Source: JAJEDW01 sp963555775 (GTDB taxonomy: Bacteria > Acidobacteriota > Terriglobia > 20CM-2-55-15). Taken from it: a stretch of 64,000 nucleotides of DNA. Below the pieces are notes generated by a model that saw only the letters and a program-made list of their open reading frames with translations, ran no database searches and was not told the DNA's origin. Positions 17,835 to 25,458 of the stretch are shown here, piece by piece. The translations under genes and the position numbers were made by a program. Where the stretch lies: positions 1,178,001 to 1,242,000 of the forward strand of contig CAUVWY020000009.1 of the NCBI GenBank assembly GCA_963555775.3, in the 5' to 3' direction. The first letter of the stretch is position 1; every line of letters begins with the position of its first letter.

Positions 17835-18771
17835 GCACATCGGCGTCAAAGCGTTCGAAAGGCGCGAACTCCTGGATTCTGCGCTCGATCGGTGAGAAAT
17901 CTCCCTCGCGGGATGAGCGGATGCGGAAACTGGGGGTGAATTCGAAACGTTCCGGAGTGAAGATACCGTAGCTGCTTGGAGCATACCGGTACTCGAACTG
18001 GACCAACTGCGGATCCTCGGAAAACCCTGGCCGGCCTTCCGCGAGATACCCACCCTCGTCCCGCCACAAATCTCCAGACGATGCCTCCAGCCAAAGGCGC
18101 CCACGCATGTGGACCCGGTCCATGTCGGGAAAGTCTACGAAAAGGGAAATAAGTCCCCGCCCGGAAGTCTGTAAGCCGCGAATCCGCCGGTAGTCCACCA
18201 GGATAAAGTCCATGCCGTCAATCGTTTAGCGGCCCGCGATCGCCAAGTCGAAGCCTTCCCGGTCACTCAAAATGCCCTCAGCCGATGATGAGAGCATGCC
18301 CCTCACGTTTCCAGGCGCCAGACCGAATTTCCGGCTTTCGCGGTCGATCAACTCTCGCTCCTCCGACTCGGAGCTTGCGTTCGCAAGCTCCCTTGCGAGG
18401 GCCTGCACACGCAGTTCCCGGTCCCCGGCCTGGCGCCCGTCGACTGAAAGAACGTGTCGATACTCCATTCCCCCGTCACCGTGCGTGAACCGATGAATCA
18501 TGAACTGGCTGACAAAGACCCGGCGTCCGGTCACGCGGCCCGCATTGTCGTAGGTGAGAATCGTGGTGGTTTCTTCCGTCGTCAGATCCTGGATCACTTC
18601 CGCATACCGCCGGGCACTGGTGGCGGCCCGCGCGAGCAAGTCGTCGAGGTCGACGCCGTCGACTTCCTGACGCTCGAGCGCCGTGGCCGCACCCGGTAGC
18701 GGATGTGCAGCGGCGGACGAACACACGACCGCGACGGCGAACAGAACAACGGACATTGATTGGGCGACCAT
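17806..18771 (-). pseudogene. Third tandem paralogue C, broken by a nonsense codon
   Basis: A frame starting at the ATG at 18771 (MVAQSMSVVLF, signal peptide) is collinear with paralogues A and B but meets TAA at codon 182 (18226-18228). It then continues in the same frame to 17806. In A and B the codon at this place is GAA in the sequence AGRETIDGMD, so one G-to-T change explains the stop. The downstream half still resembles A and B well (FGIFTPERFEF, ERRIQEFAPFERF), so the inactivation looks recent. A 181-residue truncated product might still be made and exported, but it would lack the C-terminal domain. Confidence 0.85.
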
Positions 18772-18782
18772 GGAATAAGTCT

Positions 18783-19028
18783 TCAGTGTATTGCCCCCGA
18801 TTTCCTGCAGAGTGAACTCACCATAGTCATGCTGCTGGGCCGAGAGCAAGACGTTTTCGCGCCGGTGGGGGATCCGGCAGGACACGATGTGTCCTGTGCT
18901 CGTAGCAGACGAATTGGCCGGTCTGAAACGCAGGATTTGAATCCATCTCCCGCCGACCTGGCACGAAATCTCAAAAGAAGACTGCCGGTGCGATCTTGCC
19001 GCCGGTAGACATCATCGGACTTCTTCAT
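18783..19028 (-). pseudogene. Possible remnant of a HepT (HEPN) toxin gene
   Basis: An 81-codon frame starts at an ATG at 19028 that overlaps the end of the nucleotidyltransferase gene by 17 bp, as expected for the toxin gene of an MntA/HepT pair. Its first residues (MKKSDDVY) resemble HEPN-family starts. After that it shows no similarity I recognise and lacks the RxxxxxH active site. I read it as a decayed partner gene; it may also be chance. Confidence 0.2.
18878..18896. other. Perfect 8-bp stem, 3-nt loop hairpin
   Basis: CAGGACAC-GAT-GTGTCCTG is a perfect palindromic hairpin in the 240-bp gap between paralogue C and the nucleotidyltransferase gene. It could be a bidirectional terminator or an operator site upstream of paralogue C. 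No T-run follows on either strand. Confidence 0.4.
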
Positions 19029-19305
19029 AGACGGTCTGGAGTTCCTGGAGGGCGAAGGGCTTCACGTGGCGATTCAGGCTGTTCCTGGTGACGAGGTCGA
19101 CCTTGCATCCGAGCGCAGTCTCGAGTTCGTCGTTCAACGCAAAGAACTTGAGCAGGCTCACCGGCTGCTTGAGAACGACCAGGACATCGACATCGCTCTC
19201 CGGCGTATCACCGCCGCGGGCGACAGATCCGAAGACACCGGCGTATTGCACGCCGTAACGATCGAGGATCGGGGCCGCTTTTTGCTTGATTTCGTCGAGG
19301 GTCAC
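19012..19305 (-). CDS. Minimal nucleotidyltransferase, MntA-like antitoxin
   Basis: With a GTG start at 19305 the product has 97 residues, the normal size for minimal (MNT-type) nucleotidyltransferases; an upstream ATG at 19368 would add 21 residues without family similarity. The motif GSVARGGDTPESDVDVLVVL contains the GSxARG turn and the paired metal-binding Asp residues (DVD). In MntA/HepT systems this protein AMPylates and silences the HEPN toxin. No intact toxin gene follows; only the short remnant at 18783-19028 is in place. It lies just outside the type I restriction locus on the opposite strand. Confidence 0.75.
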   Translation of the reverse strand: MTLDEIKQKAAPILDRYGVQYAGVFGSVARGGDTPESDVDVLVVLKQPVSLLKFFALNDELETALGCKVDLVTRNSLNRHVKPFALQELQTVYEEVR

Positions 19306-19613
19306 GCCCTCAGTATACGACGAAGGGCAGGGTTCGATAAGTGCTCGGTTTCGGACAGGTAACGTCAAGTGTGAGATCGAGTCCAGTCACGTTGCGTCAA
19401 TCGATACATCGGGCCACTCACCCGCCGCTTACCTGTGCCAGGCGCAAGCTGTTGGCTCTCCAGGGACAATCCGATTGAGCACGTGACACCCATCCGTGAT
19501 AAAAGTATTTCCCTTGCGAAAATAAAGGATCGTATTGAATCTGCCGATTCGCATGTGCCACGCAACCCGTATCGCATTATCGAATTCCCGGTAGTTCCAG
19601 TGAGAACTGACCC
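19306..19613. promoter_or_regulatory. Intergenic region upstream of the type I restriction operon
   Basis: This 308-bp gap separates the divergent nucleotidyltransferase and hsdM genes. The stretch at about 19500-19540 is distinctly richer in A+T than its surroundings and is the likeliest promoter for the hsd operon, though no clean -35/-10 pair stands out. No repeat or integrase site is evident. Confidence 0.4.
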
Positions 19614-22058
19614 ATGGCCCTGAAGAAGTCCCAACTCTATTCATCGCTCTGGCAAAGCTGCGACGAACTGCGCGGCGGCATGGACGCCTCGCAATACAAA
19701 GACTACGTCCTGACGCTGCTGTTCATGAAGTACGTGTCGGACAAGTACGCCGGCAAGCCCGACGCGCTCATCGAAGTGCCCGCCGCCGGCGGCTTCGCCA
19801 ACATGGTGGACCTGAAGGGCGACAAGGAGATCGGCGACAGGATCAACAAGATCATCGGCCAACTTGCCGAGGCCAACGATCTCAAGGGCGTCATCGATCA
19901 GGCCGATTTCAACGACGAGAGCAAGCTCGGCACGGGCAAGGAAATGCAGGATCGGCTTTCGAAGCTGGTCGCCATATTCGACGGTCTCGACTTCCGCGCC
20001 AACCGCGCCGAGGGCGACGACCTGCTGGGCGATGCCTACGAGTACCTGATGCGGCATTTCGCCACCGAGTCGGGCAAGAGCAAGGGGCAGTTCTACACGC
20101 CGGCTGAAGTCTCGCGCATCATGGCCAAGGTGATCGGCATCGGCCCGGACACGCGCCAGGACCAGACGATCTACGATCCCACCTGCGGCTCCGGCTCGCT
20201 GTTGCTCAAGGCCGCCGACGAGGCGCCCCGCGGCATCACTGTCTATGGCCAAGAGATGGACAACGCCACCTGGGCGTTGGCACGGATGAACATGATCCTG
20301 CACGACCACGAAACCGCCGTCCTGTGGCGCGGCAACACGCTGGCCGCTCCGTACTTCAAGAACCCGGACGACAGCCTCAAGACTTTCGACTTCGCGGTCG
20401 CCAATCCGCCATTCTCCGCCAAGGCGTGGTCCAGCGGTCTCAATCCGGCGCACGACATATACCGGCGCTTCGAGTACGGCATCCCTCCGGCCAGGAACGG
20501 CGACTATGCTTTCCTGCTGCACCTGATCGCGTCGCTCAAGAGCCGGGGCAAGGGCGCGATCATCCTACCGCACGGTGTGCTGTTCCGCGGTAACAGGGAG
20601 GCCGACATCCGCAGGAACCTCATCCGGCGTGGTTTTATCAAGGGCATCATCGGCCTGCCCTCCAACCTTTTCTACGGCACCGGTATCCCCGCCTGCATTC
20701 TGGTCATCGACAAGGAGAACGCCCACGCCCACACCGGCGTCTTCATGATCGACGCGAGCAAGGGTTTCCTTAAGGACGGCAACAAGAACCGCCTGCGCGC
20801 CCAAGACATCCACAGGATCGTAGACGTGTTCAACCGACAGATCGAATCGGCGCGATACGCGCGCATGGTACCGTTGGCTGAGATCGCCAGCCCCGCCAAC
20901 GACTACAACCTAAACATCCCACGCTACATCGATTCCAGCGAGCCCGAGGATCTGCACGACCTGGACGCGCACCTGAACGGCGGCATCCCCAACCGCGACA
21001 TCGATGCGCTGGACAACTATTGGACAGTCCTTCCATCGCTACGCCAGATGCTGTTCGAGGGCAACGGCCGAGCGGGCTACAACCAGGTTCGGGTCGAGAC
21101 TCAGGCGGTGAAGCCCGCCATCCTCGGTCATGGGAAATTCAAGGCTTACCAGGAGCGGGTTGGGGAGATCTTCGACACATGGTGCGATGCCCACAAGCAA
21201 CGTCTCCGGGGAATCAAGGGCGACACTCCCCTGGGGTCGGTCATCGGTGATTTGTCGGAAGATCTGCTCACGCGCTTCGCAGACCTGCCGCTGCTTGACA
21301 GCTACGACATGTATCAACGGCTGATGGACTACTGGGACGAGCCGATGCAGGACGACGTCGATCTCATCGCCGCCGACGGTTGGGTCGATGCGGCCAAACC
21401 AAGGGGGATCATCGAGGACAAGGAAAAGAAGATCAGAGAGACGCCGGACCTGACCGTCAAGCGCAAGAAGTACAAGATGGACCTCGTCCCCCCGGCCTTG
21501 ATCGTCGCGCGATATTTTGTTGTCGAGCAGGCTGCTATCGAAGCGCTACAGGCCAGGCATGAGACCGCCGTCCGCGAGTTGGAAGAGTTCGTCGAGGAGC
21601 ACGCCGGTGAGGAGGGTCTATTGGAGGACGCCGCCAACGAGAAGGGTAAGGTCGCCAAGGGCGGCGTCAAAGACCGGCTCAAGGCGATAGGGGACGATCC
21701 GGAGAGCGACGAAGAGCGCGGCGCGCTGACGCGCTGCTTGAAACTGATCGACGTCGAATCCGCCGCGGGCAAGGCCGTGAAGGACGCTCAGGCTGCGCTG
21801 GATACCAAGGTGCTGACCCGGTACGCCAAACTCACTGAAGCCGAGATCAAGACGCTGGTCATTGAGGACAAGTGGTTCGCCAACCTCCGCGTTGCCATTG
21901 AGGGCGAGGTGGAACGGCTTACCCAAAGACTCGCCGGGCGCGTGAAAGAACTGGATGAGCGGTACGCCCAGCCGGTGTCGGCGCTGGAACGGAATGTTGA
22001 TAAATTCAGTGAGAAGGTCGAGGGCCACCTGAAGAAAATGGGGATGCTGTGGCGATGA
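19614..22058 (+). CDS. hsdM: Type I restriction-modification methyltransferase subunit HsdM
   Basis: The 814-residue protein has the HsdM N-terminal helical domain (residues 1-140, beginning LYSSLWQSCDELRGGMDASQ). It is followed by the N6-adenine methyltransferase domain with the AdoMet-binding motif DPTCGSGSLL near residue 187 and the catalytic NPPF near residue 264. Some 300 further residues are charged and helical, and probably contact HsdS. It is longer than the roughly 500-residue EcoKI-type subunit but normal for a common long subfamily. It would act as M2S to methylate adenine. It overlaps hsdS by 4 bp (ATGA). All catalytic motifs are intact although the specificity partner is broken. 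Confidence 0.93.
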   Translation: MALKKSQLYSSLWQSCDELRGGMDASQYKDYVLTLLFMKYVSDKYAGKPDALIEVPAAGGFANMVDLKGDKEIGDRINKIIGQLAEANDLKGVIDQADFNDESKLGTGKEMQDRLSKLVAIFDGLDFRANRAEGDDLLGDAYEYLMRHFATESGKSKGQFYTPAEVSRIMAKVIGIGPDTRQDQTIYDPTCGSGSLLLKAADEAPRGITVYGQEMDNATWALARMNMILHDHETAVLWRGNTLAAPYFKNPDDSLKTFDFAVANPPFSAKAWSSGLNPAHDIYRRFEYGIPPARNGDYAFLLHLIASLKSRGKGAIILPHGVLFRGNREADIRRNLIRRGFIKGIIGLPSNLFYGTGIPACILVIDKENAHAHTGVFMIDASKGFLKDGNKNRLRAQDIHRIVDVFNRQIESARYARMVPLAEIASPANDYNLNIPRYIDSSEPEDLHDLDAHLNGGIPNRDIDALDNYWTVLPSLRQMLFEGNGRAGYNQVRVETQAVKPAILGHGKFKAYQERVGEIFDTWCDAHKQRLRGIKGDTPLGSVIGDLSEDLLTRFADLPLLDSYDMYQRLMDYWDEPMQDDVDLIAADGWVDAAKPRGIIEDKEKKIRETPDLTVKRKKYKMDLVPPALIVARYFVVEQAAIEALQARHETAVRELEEFVEEHAGEEGLLEDAANEKGKVAKGGVKDRLKAIGDDPESDEERGALTRCLKLIDVESAAGKAVKDAQAALDTKVLTRYAKLTEAEIKTLVIEDKWFANLRVAIEGEVERLTQRLAGRVKELDERYAQPVSALERNVDKFSEKVEGHLKKMGMLWR

Positions 22059-23327
22059 ATACGGAAGCCGCACAGATCGAAGACGTAAGTGCTGGTTGTT
22101 CAGCTATGTATGGAGCACGCGCGTTGCATTCGGGATTCAAACGAACTGATGCTGGGGTGATACCAGACGACTGGGACATCGCTCGAATTGACCTCCATGC
22201 TTCCATCAAGACCGGAGGAAAAAACACACAGGATAAGCAAGAAGACGGGGAGTATCCGTTCTTTGTACGATCCCAATAAGTTGAGCGGATTGATTCCTAC
22301 TTCCTACGACGGCGAAGCCGTTTTGACAGCAGGGGATGGGGTGGGAACCGGAAAAGTGTTCCACTATATCGTAGGCCGCTTTGACGTACACCAGCGTGTT
22401 TATCGGATCGCCAGTTTTTCCGAACGGCTTGACGGCCTCTATTTTTATTTCCAATTCAGCACGAGATTTTTTGATCGCATCATGTCTATGACGGCAAAGT
22501 CGTCCGTCGACTCAGTTCGGATGGAGACGATTGCCGGAATGCAGATTCCTTTGCCTCGGTTCACCGAACAACGCGCCATCGCCGACGCGTTGTCGGATGT
22601 GGATGGATTGCTCGGGTCGTTGGAGGCGTTGATCGCCAAGAAGCGGGCCATCAAGCAGGCCGCCATGCAGCAACTCCTCACCGCCAAGACCCGTCTGCCA
22701 GGATTTAGCCGGGAGTGGGAGACCACAAGCATGGGAAAAATTGGCCGAACATTTGGGGGCTTGTCGGGTAAGACAAAGAGCGATTTTGGAATCGGAAATG
22801 CCCATTATGTTACGTTCTTGAACGTTCTAGAGAACGTCACCGTTAACCTCCATAACGCCGACCGTGTTCGCGTTCCACTTGGTGAACCACAAAACGTAGT
22901 CTTGAAAGGGGACGTGCTATTCAATGGCACATCCGAGACTTCTGGTGATCTTGCGATGGGTGCAGTGGTGCGCGAGCAGATGGAAAACCTGTATCTGAAC
23001 AGCTTCTGCTTCGGTTTTCGGATTCATGCTGGAAGTAAATATGATCCGATGTTCCTGGCGTACTTCTTCAGAGGCTCCACAGGGCGAGCCGTCATGAGTG
23101 CACTTGCACAAGGCGCAACACGATATAACATGTCAAAAGGCCAATTCAAGGCACTCGAGTTGCCCGTTCCCGACTACGATGAACAACGTGCCGTCGCCAC
23201 CGTCCTCTCCGACATGGACGCGGAAATTGCCGCCTTTGAGCAACGTCGGGACAAGACCCGCGCCATCAAGCAGGGCATGATGCAACAACTCCTCACCGGC
23301 CGGGTGCGGCTGGTTCAATCGGAGTAG
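22055..23327 (+). pseudogene. hsdS: Type I specificity subunit HsdS, broken by a stop and a frameshift
   Basis: The frame begins at the ATG at 22055, overlapping the hsdM stop. It reads 74 codons ending YPFFVRSQ, then meets TAA (22277-22279). The same frame continues VERIDSYF and then loses homology; the rest of the first target-recognition domain (YDGEAVLTAGDGVGTGK) continues one frame over from about 22301-22305, where an extra T in CTACTTCCTAC explains the shift. The second recognition domain and both conserved helical repeats (EQRAIADALSDVDG and EQRAVATVLSDMDA, each followed by KQxxMQQLLT) are intact to 23327. A 5'-truncated protein could start inside, giving at most a partial S subunit. 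Without a complete S the complex cannot recognise its full target. Confidence 0.85.
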
Positions 23328-23329
23328 CC

Positions 23330-23812
23330 ATGGCGGTCACGTACCTGGACCAGGAAGTCGAGTCGTTGGTACGGGAGCGCAAACCCGTTCCCTCCGATTG
23401 GCGTAACCGAATTCGCCTGAAATCCAAGCGAGGACACCAGGAACAGCAACTGGACCTAACCGGTGAGGCCGGTAGCGAATTCCGCGTGATCCTCAGACAA
23501 AGCAAGATCAATCCGCTCGACTTCTCAATCATCCTGGCTGTTCGAGTTCCCCAGTCGAACCAGATTTTTCGTCTCCAGCGCTACAACGGCAGGAGCCATC
23601 AACACACCAACCACATCCAAGACGTGACGTTCTACGACTTTCACATTCACGTCGCAACGGAACAGTATCAGGAGATCGGAACGCGAGAGGATGCTTACGC
23701 GGAGCCGACTGAGCGTTACGGAGACTTCCAGGGCGCCCTTCGCTGTCTGATTGAAGACGCGAATCTCGCTGTCCCGCCCGATCCGCAGATCGGCCTTTTC
23801 GAGGAGGCATAA
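23330..23812 (+). CDS. Protein of unknown function embedded in the type I locus (DUF6978-like)
   Basis: The 160-residue soluble protein starts 2 bp after the hsdS frame and has no signal or membrane segment. It has a basic N-terminal third (RNRIRLKSKRGHQEQQ), a beta-rich centre and a conserved-looking FYDFHIHVATEQYQ segment. The layout resembles small proteins annotated as DUF6978 in restriction and phage-defence loci; I recall that resemblance and cannot verify it. Spacing of 3 bp to the DUF1828 gene implies the two are translated together. A regulatory, anti-restriction or toxin-antitoxin role is possible but not shown. Confidence 0.6.
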   Translation: MAVTYLDQEVESLVRERKPVPSDWRNRIRLKSKRGHQEQQLDLTGEAGSEFRVILRQSKINPLDFSIILAVRVPQSNQIFRLQRYNGRSHQHTNHIQDVTFYDFHIHVATEQYQEIGTREDAYAEPTERYGDFQGALRCLIEDANLAVPPDPQIGLFEEA

Positions 23813-23815
23813 GCG

Positions 23816-24592
23816 ATGTCCATCGAGACCATGGAGCGAGATTTTCAGGAGAAGGTTTCGACGAAGGTTCGGCTGGCAGCCGAGGGCATGGAACGCTTTC
23901 GCGTGTTTACGCCGTTTCTGTTCGACGACGGCGACCATCTGGCCATTGTCCTGAAGAAGGAGGGAGCACGGTGGGTCCTGTCCGATGAGGCGCACACGTA
24001 CATGCACCTCACATATGACATCGATGAGAAGGATCTTCATAGCGGCACGCGCCAGAAGATCATCTCGAACGCGCTGTCCACATTCCGGATCGAGGACCGC
24101 GATGGCGAGTTGGTGCTCGATGTGCCGGACGAGCGTTACGGTGATGCGTTGTTTTCCTTTGTGCAGGCGCTGCTCAAGATCTCCGACGTGTCATACCTGT
24201 CGCGGGAAAGGGTTCGGTCCACTTTCATGGACGATTTTCGCACGCTGTTGAGTGAAGCTGTCCCGGAAGAGCGCAGGAGCTTCGACTGGAGCGATCCCGA
24301 ACATGACCCCCGCGGGATGTACACCGTGGATTGCCGAATCAACGGCATGCGCAGGCCGCTTTTCGTCCAAGCGCTTGACGGCGATGGCAAGACTCGCGAC
24401 GCCACTATCGCGCTGCTTCAGTTCGAGAAGTGGGGGATCAGGTTCGGTTCCCTGGCCATCTTTGAGGATCAGGAGTCGATCAGTCGTAAGGTTCTGGCTC
24501 GCTTCAGCGACGTTTCCGAGAAACAGTTTTCGAGCCTCACCGCAAACCGCGAGAGGATCGCCCGCTTTTTGAAAGAGACCATCTCGGCATGA
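23816..24592 (+). CDS. DUF1828 domain protein
   Basis: The 258-residue protein contains the DUF1828 signature near the N-terminus: FTPFLFDDGDHLAIVL followed by WVLSDEAHTYMHL (residues about 28-68). A C-terminal domain of about 130 residues often accompanies it. DUF1828 proteins have unknown function and occur in phage, plasmid and defence-island settings. This one sits 3 bp behind the gene before it, within the hsd operon. It ends just before an orphan copy of the hsdS 3' end, as if the two-gene cassette had been inserted next to, or had duplicated, the end of hsdS. It has no signal peptide. Confidence 0.75.
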   Translation: MSIETMERDFQEKVSTKVRLAAEGMERFRVFTPFLFDDGDHLAIVLKKEGARWVLSDEAHTYMHLTYDIDEKDLHSGTRQKIISNALSTFRIEDRDGELVLDVPDERYGDALFSFVQALLKISDVSYLSRERVRSTFMDDFRTLLSEAVPEERRSFDWSDPEHDPRGMYTVDCRINGMRRPLFVQALDGDGKTRDATIALLQFEKWGIRFGSLAIFEDQESISRKVLARFSDVSEKQFSSLTANRERIARFLKETISA

Positions 24593-24618
24593 AATACCGG
24601 ATCGGAGTCCTTACCTAA

Positions 24619-24708
24619 ATCGCCGCTCTCGGGCAGCGCTGCAACAAGAACCGCGCCGTCAGGCAGGGCATGATGCAGCAACTCTTTACCGGCCGCCTGC
24701 GCCTGGTC
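24619..24708 (+). pseudogene. hsdS: Orphan copy of the hsdS 3' end
   Basis: Thirty codons read without a stop and align end to end with the C-terminus of HsdS (23233-23319): IAALGQRCNKNRAVRQGMMQ against IAAFEQRRDKTRAIKQGMMQ, followed by QLFTGRLRLV against QLLTGRVRLV. There is no start codon and no upstream HsdS sequence. It is a relic of a second, more diverged hsdS, not a recent duplication. It shows that another hsdS once stood here and was lost by recombination. Confidence 0.85.
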
Positions 24709-24733
24709 GGAGGCTGGAGAACTGGAGGCAGAC

Positions 24734-24952
24734 ATGACGCCTACGGACGACTTTGAAGCGGAGGCGCTGAATGCCCTGACACGAGCGGTAGCCAAAGCGC
24801 TGGAGCGCAAGCGGCTGCTGGGGCAGTACGCGGTCGTGTGGCAGGATGGCCGGGCAGTTTGTATCGGACCTGACGCGCCGACGGAAATGGGCCATTCCGC
24901 GGGCAACCGCGATTCGGAGGCGGAGAATGTGTCCGACTCCCCAGACCTGTGA
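24734..24952 (+). CDS. Small protein of unknown function
   Basis: The 72-residue frame starts at an ATG after GGAGGCAGAC. The first 48 residues (EAEALNALTRAVAKALERKR, then LLGQYAVVWQDGRAV) form a helix followed by a strand-like segment. Similar short proteins occur beside restriction genes, from memory. The last 20 residues are polar and may be read-through into altered sequence, because the next frame overlaps. It is probably co-transcribed with hsdR. Function unknown. Confidence 0.5.
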   Translation: MTPTDDFEAEALNALTRAVAKALERKRLLGQYAVVWQDGRAVCIGPDAPTEMGHSAGNRDSEAENVSDSPDL

Positions 24953-25125
24953 AATTCCGGAAGAAGTCGTGACCGAAGTCGTTGTCAATGGCGAATACAC
25001 CGAACCGATTGGGACGGAAACGCTGGACATGATTCGCCCCTGCGTCAAGGCCGGATGGCCTGAACCGGACTTCGCCGTCACCCGTGGGTTTGTAACGACA
25101 GCTCCGCGAGCAGCACTTGCAGGGC

Positions 25126-25167
25126 AGCCAGAGTCACAGCCAGAGTCACGGCCAGAGTCGCAGCCAG
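25126..25167 (+). repeat. 12-bp tandem repeat (Gln-Pro-Glu-Ser)
   Basis: About three and a half copies of CAGCCAGAGTCA-like units encode PESQPESRPESQP in the remnant regulator frame. Such repeats slip easily and could vary in number. Confidence 0.75.
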
Positions 25168-25227
25168 GGCGAGGTCAAGCTGGGGTGCAAGTCACAGGGC
25201 AAGAGCCCATACCGAAATCGGGGAGGA

Positions 25228-25285
25228 CTACCCAAGAAACTACCCAAGAAACGGATGCGACTACCCAGGAAACTACCCAAGAACG
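25228..25285 (+). repeat. ACTACCCAAGAA repeats (TTQE linker)
   Basis: Four copies of a 12-bp ACTACCCARGAA unit, in two pairs separated by ACGGATGCG, encode the TTQETTQETDATTQETTQE linker before the winged helix. This linker type is characteristic of AAA_4/AlbA_2 proteins. Confidence 0.75.
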
Positions 25286-25458
25286 GATTCTCACCTTGTT
25301 GCGCGAGAATCCGAAGCTCACTCGAAAGGTCTTGGCGGTGCGCATCGGCATCACCCGCGATGGTGTCGGATATCATCTCGCCAATCTCAGAAAAGCAGGC
25401 ATTATCCGGCATGTGGGCGCGACGAAGAAGGGCCGTTGGGAAGTCCTGGATGACGGCC

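Noticed and set aside
24846..24926. 5' extension of the regulator remnant frame
   Set aside because: It reads through the small gene at 24734-24952 in another frame and is Arg-rich shadow sequence; similarity starts only after about 24950.
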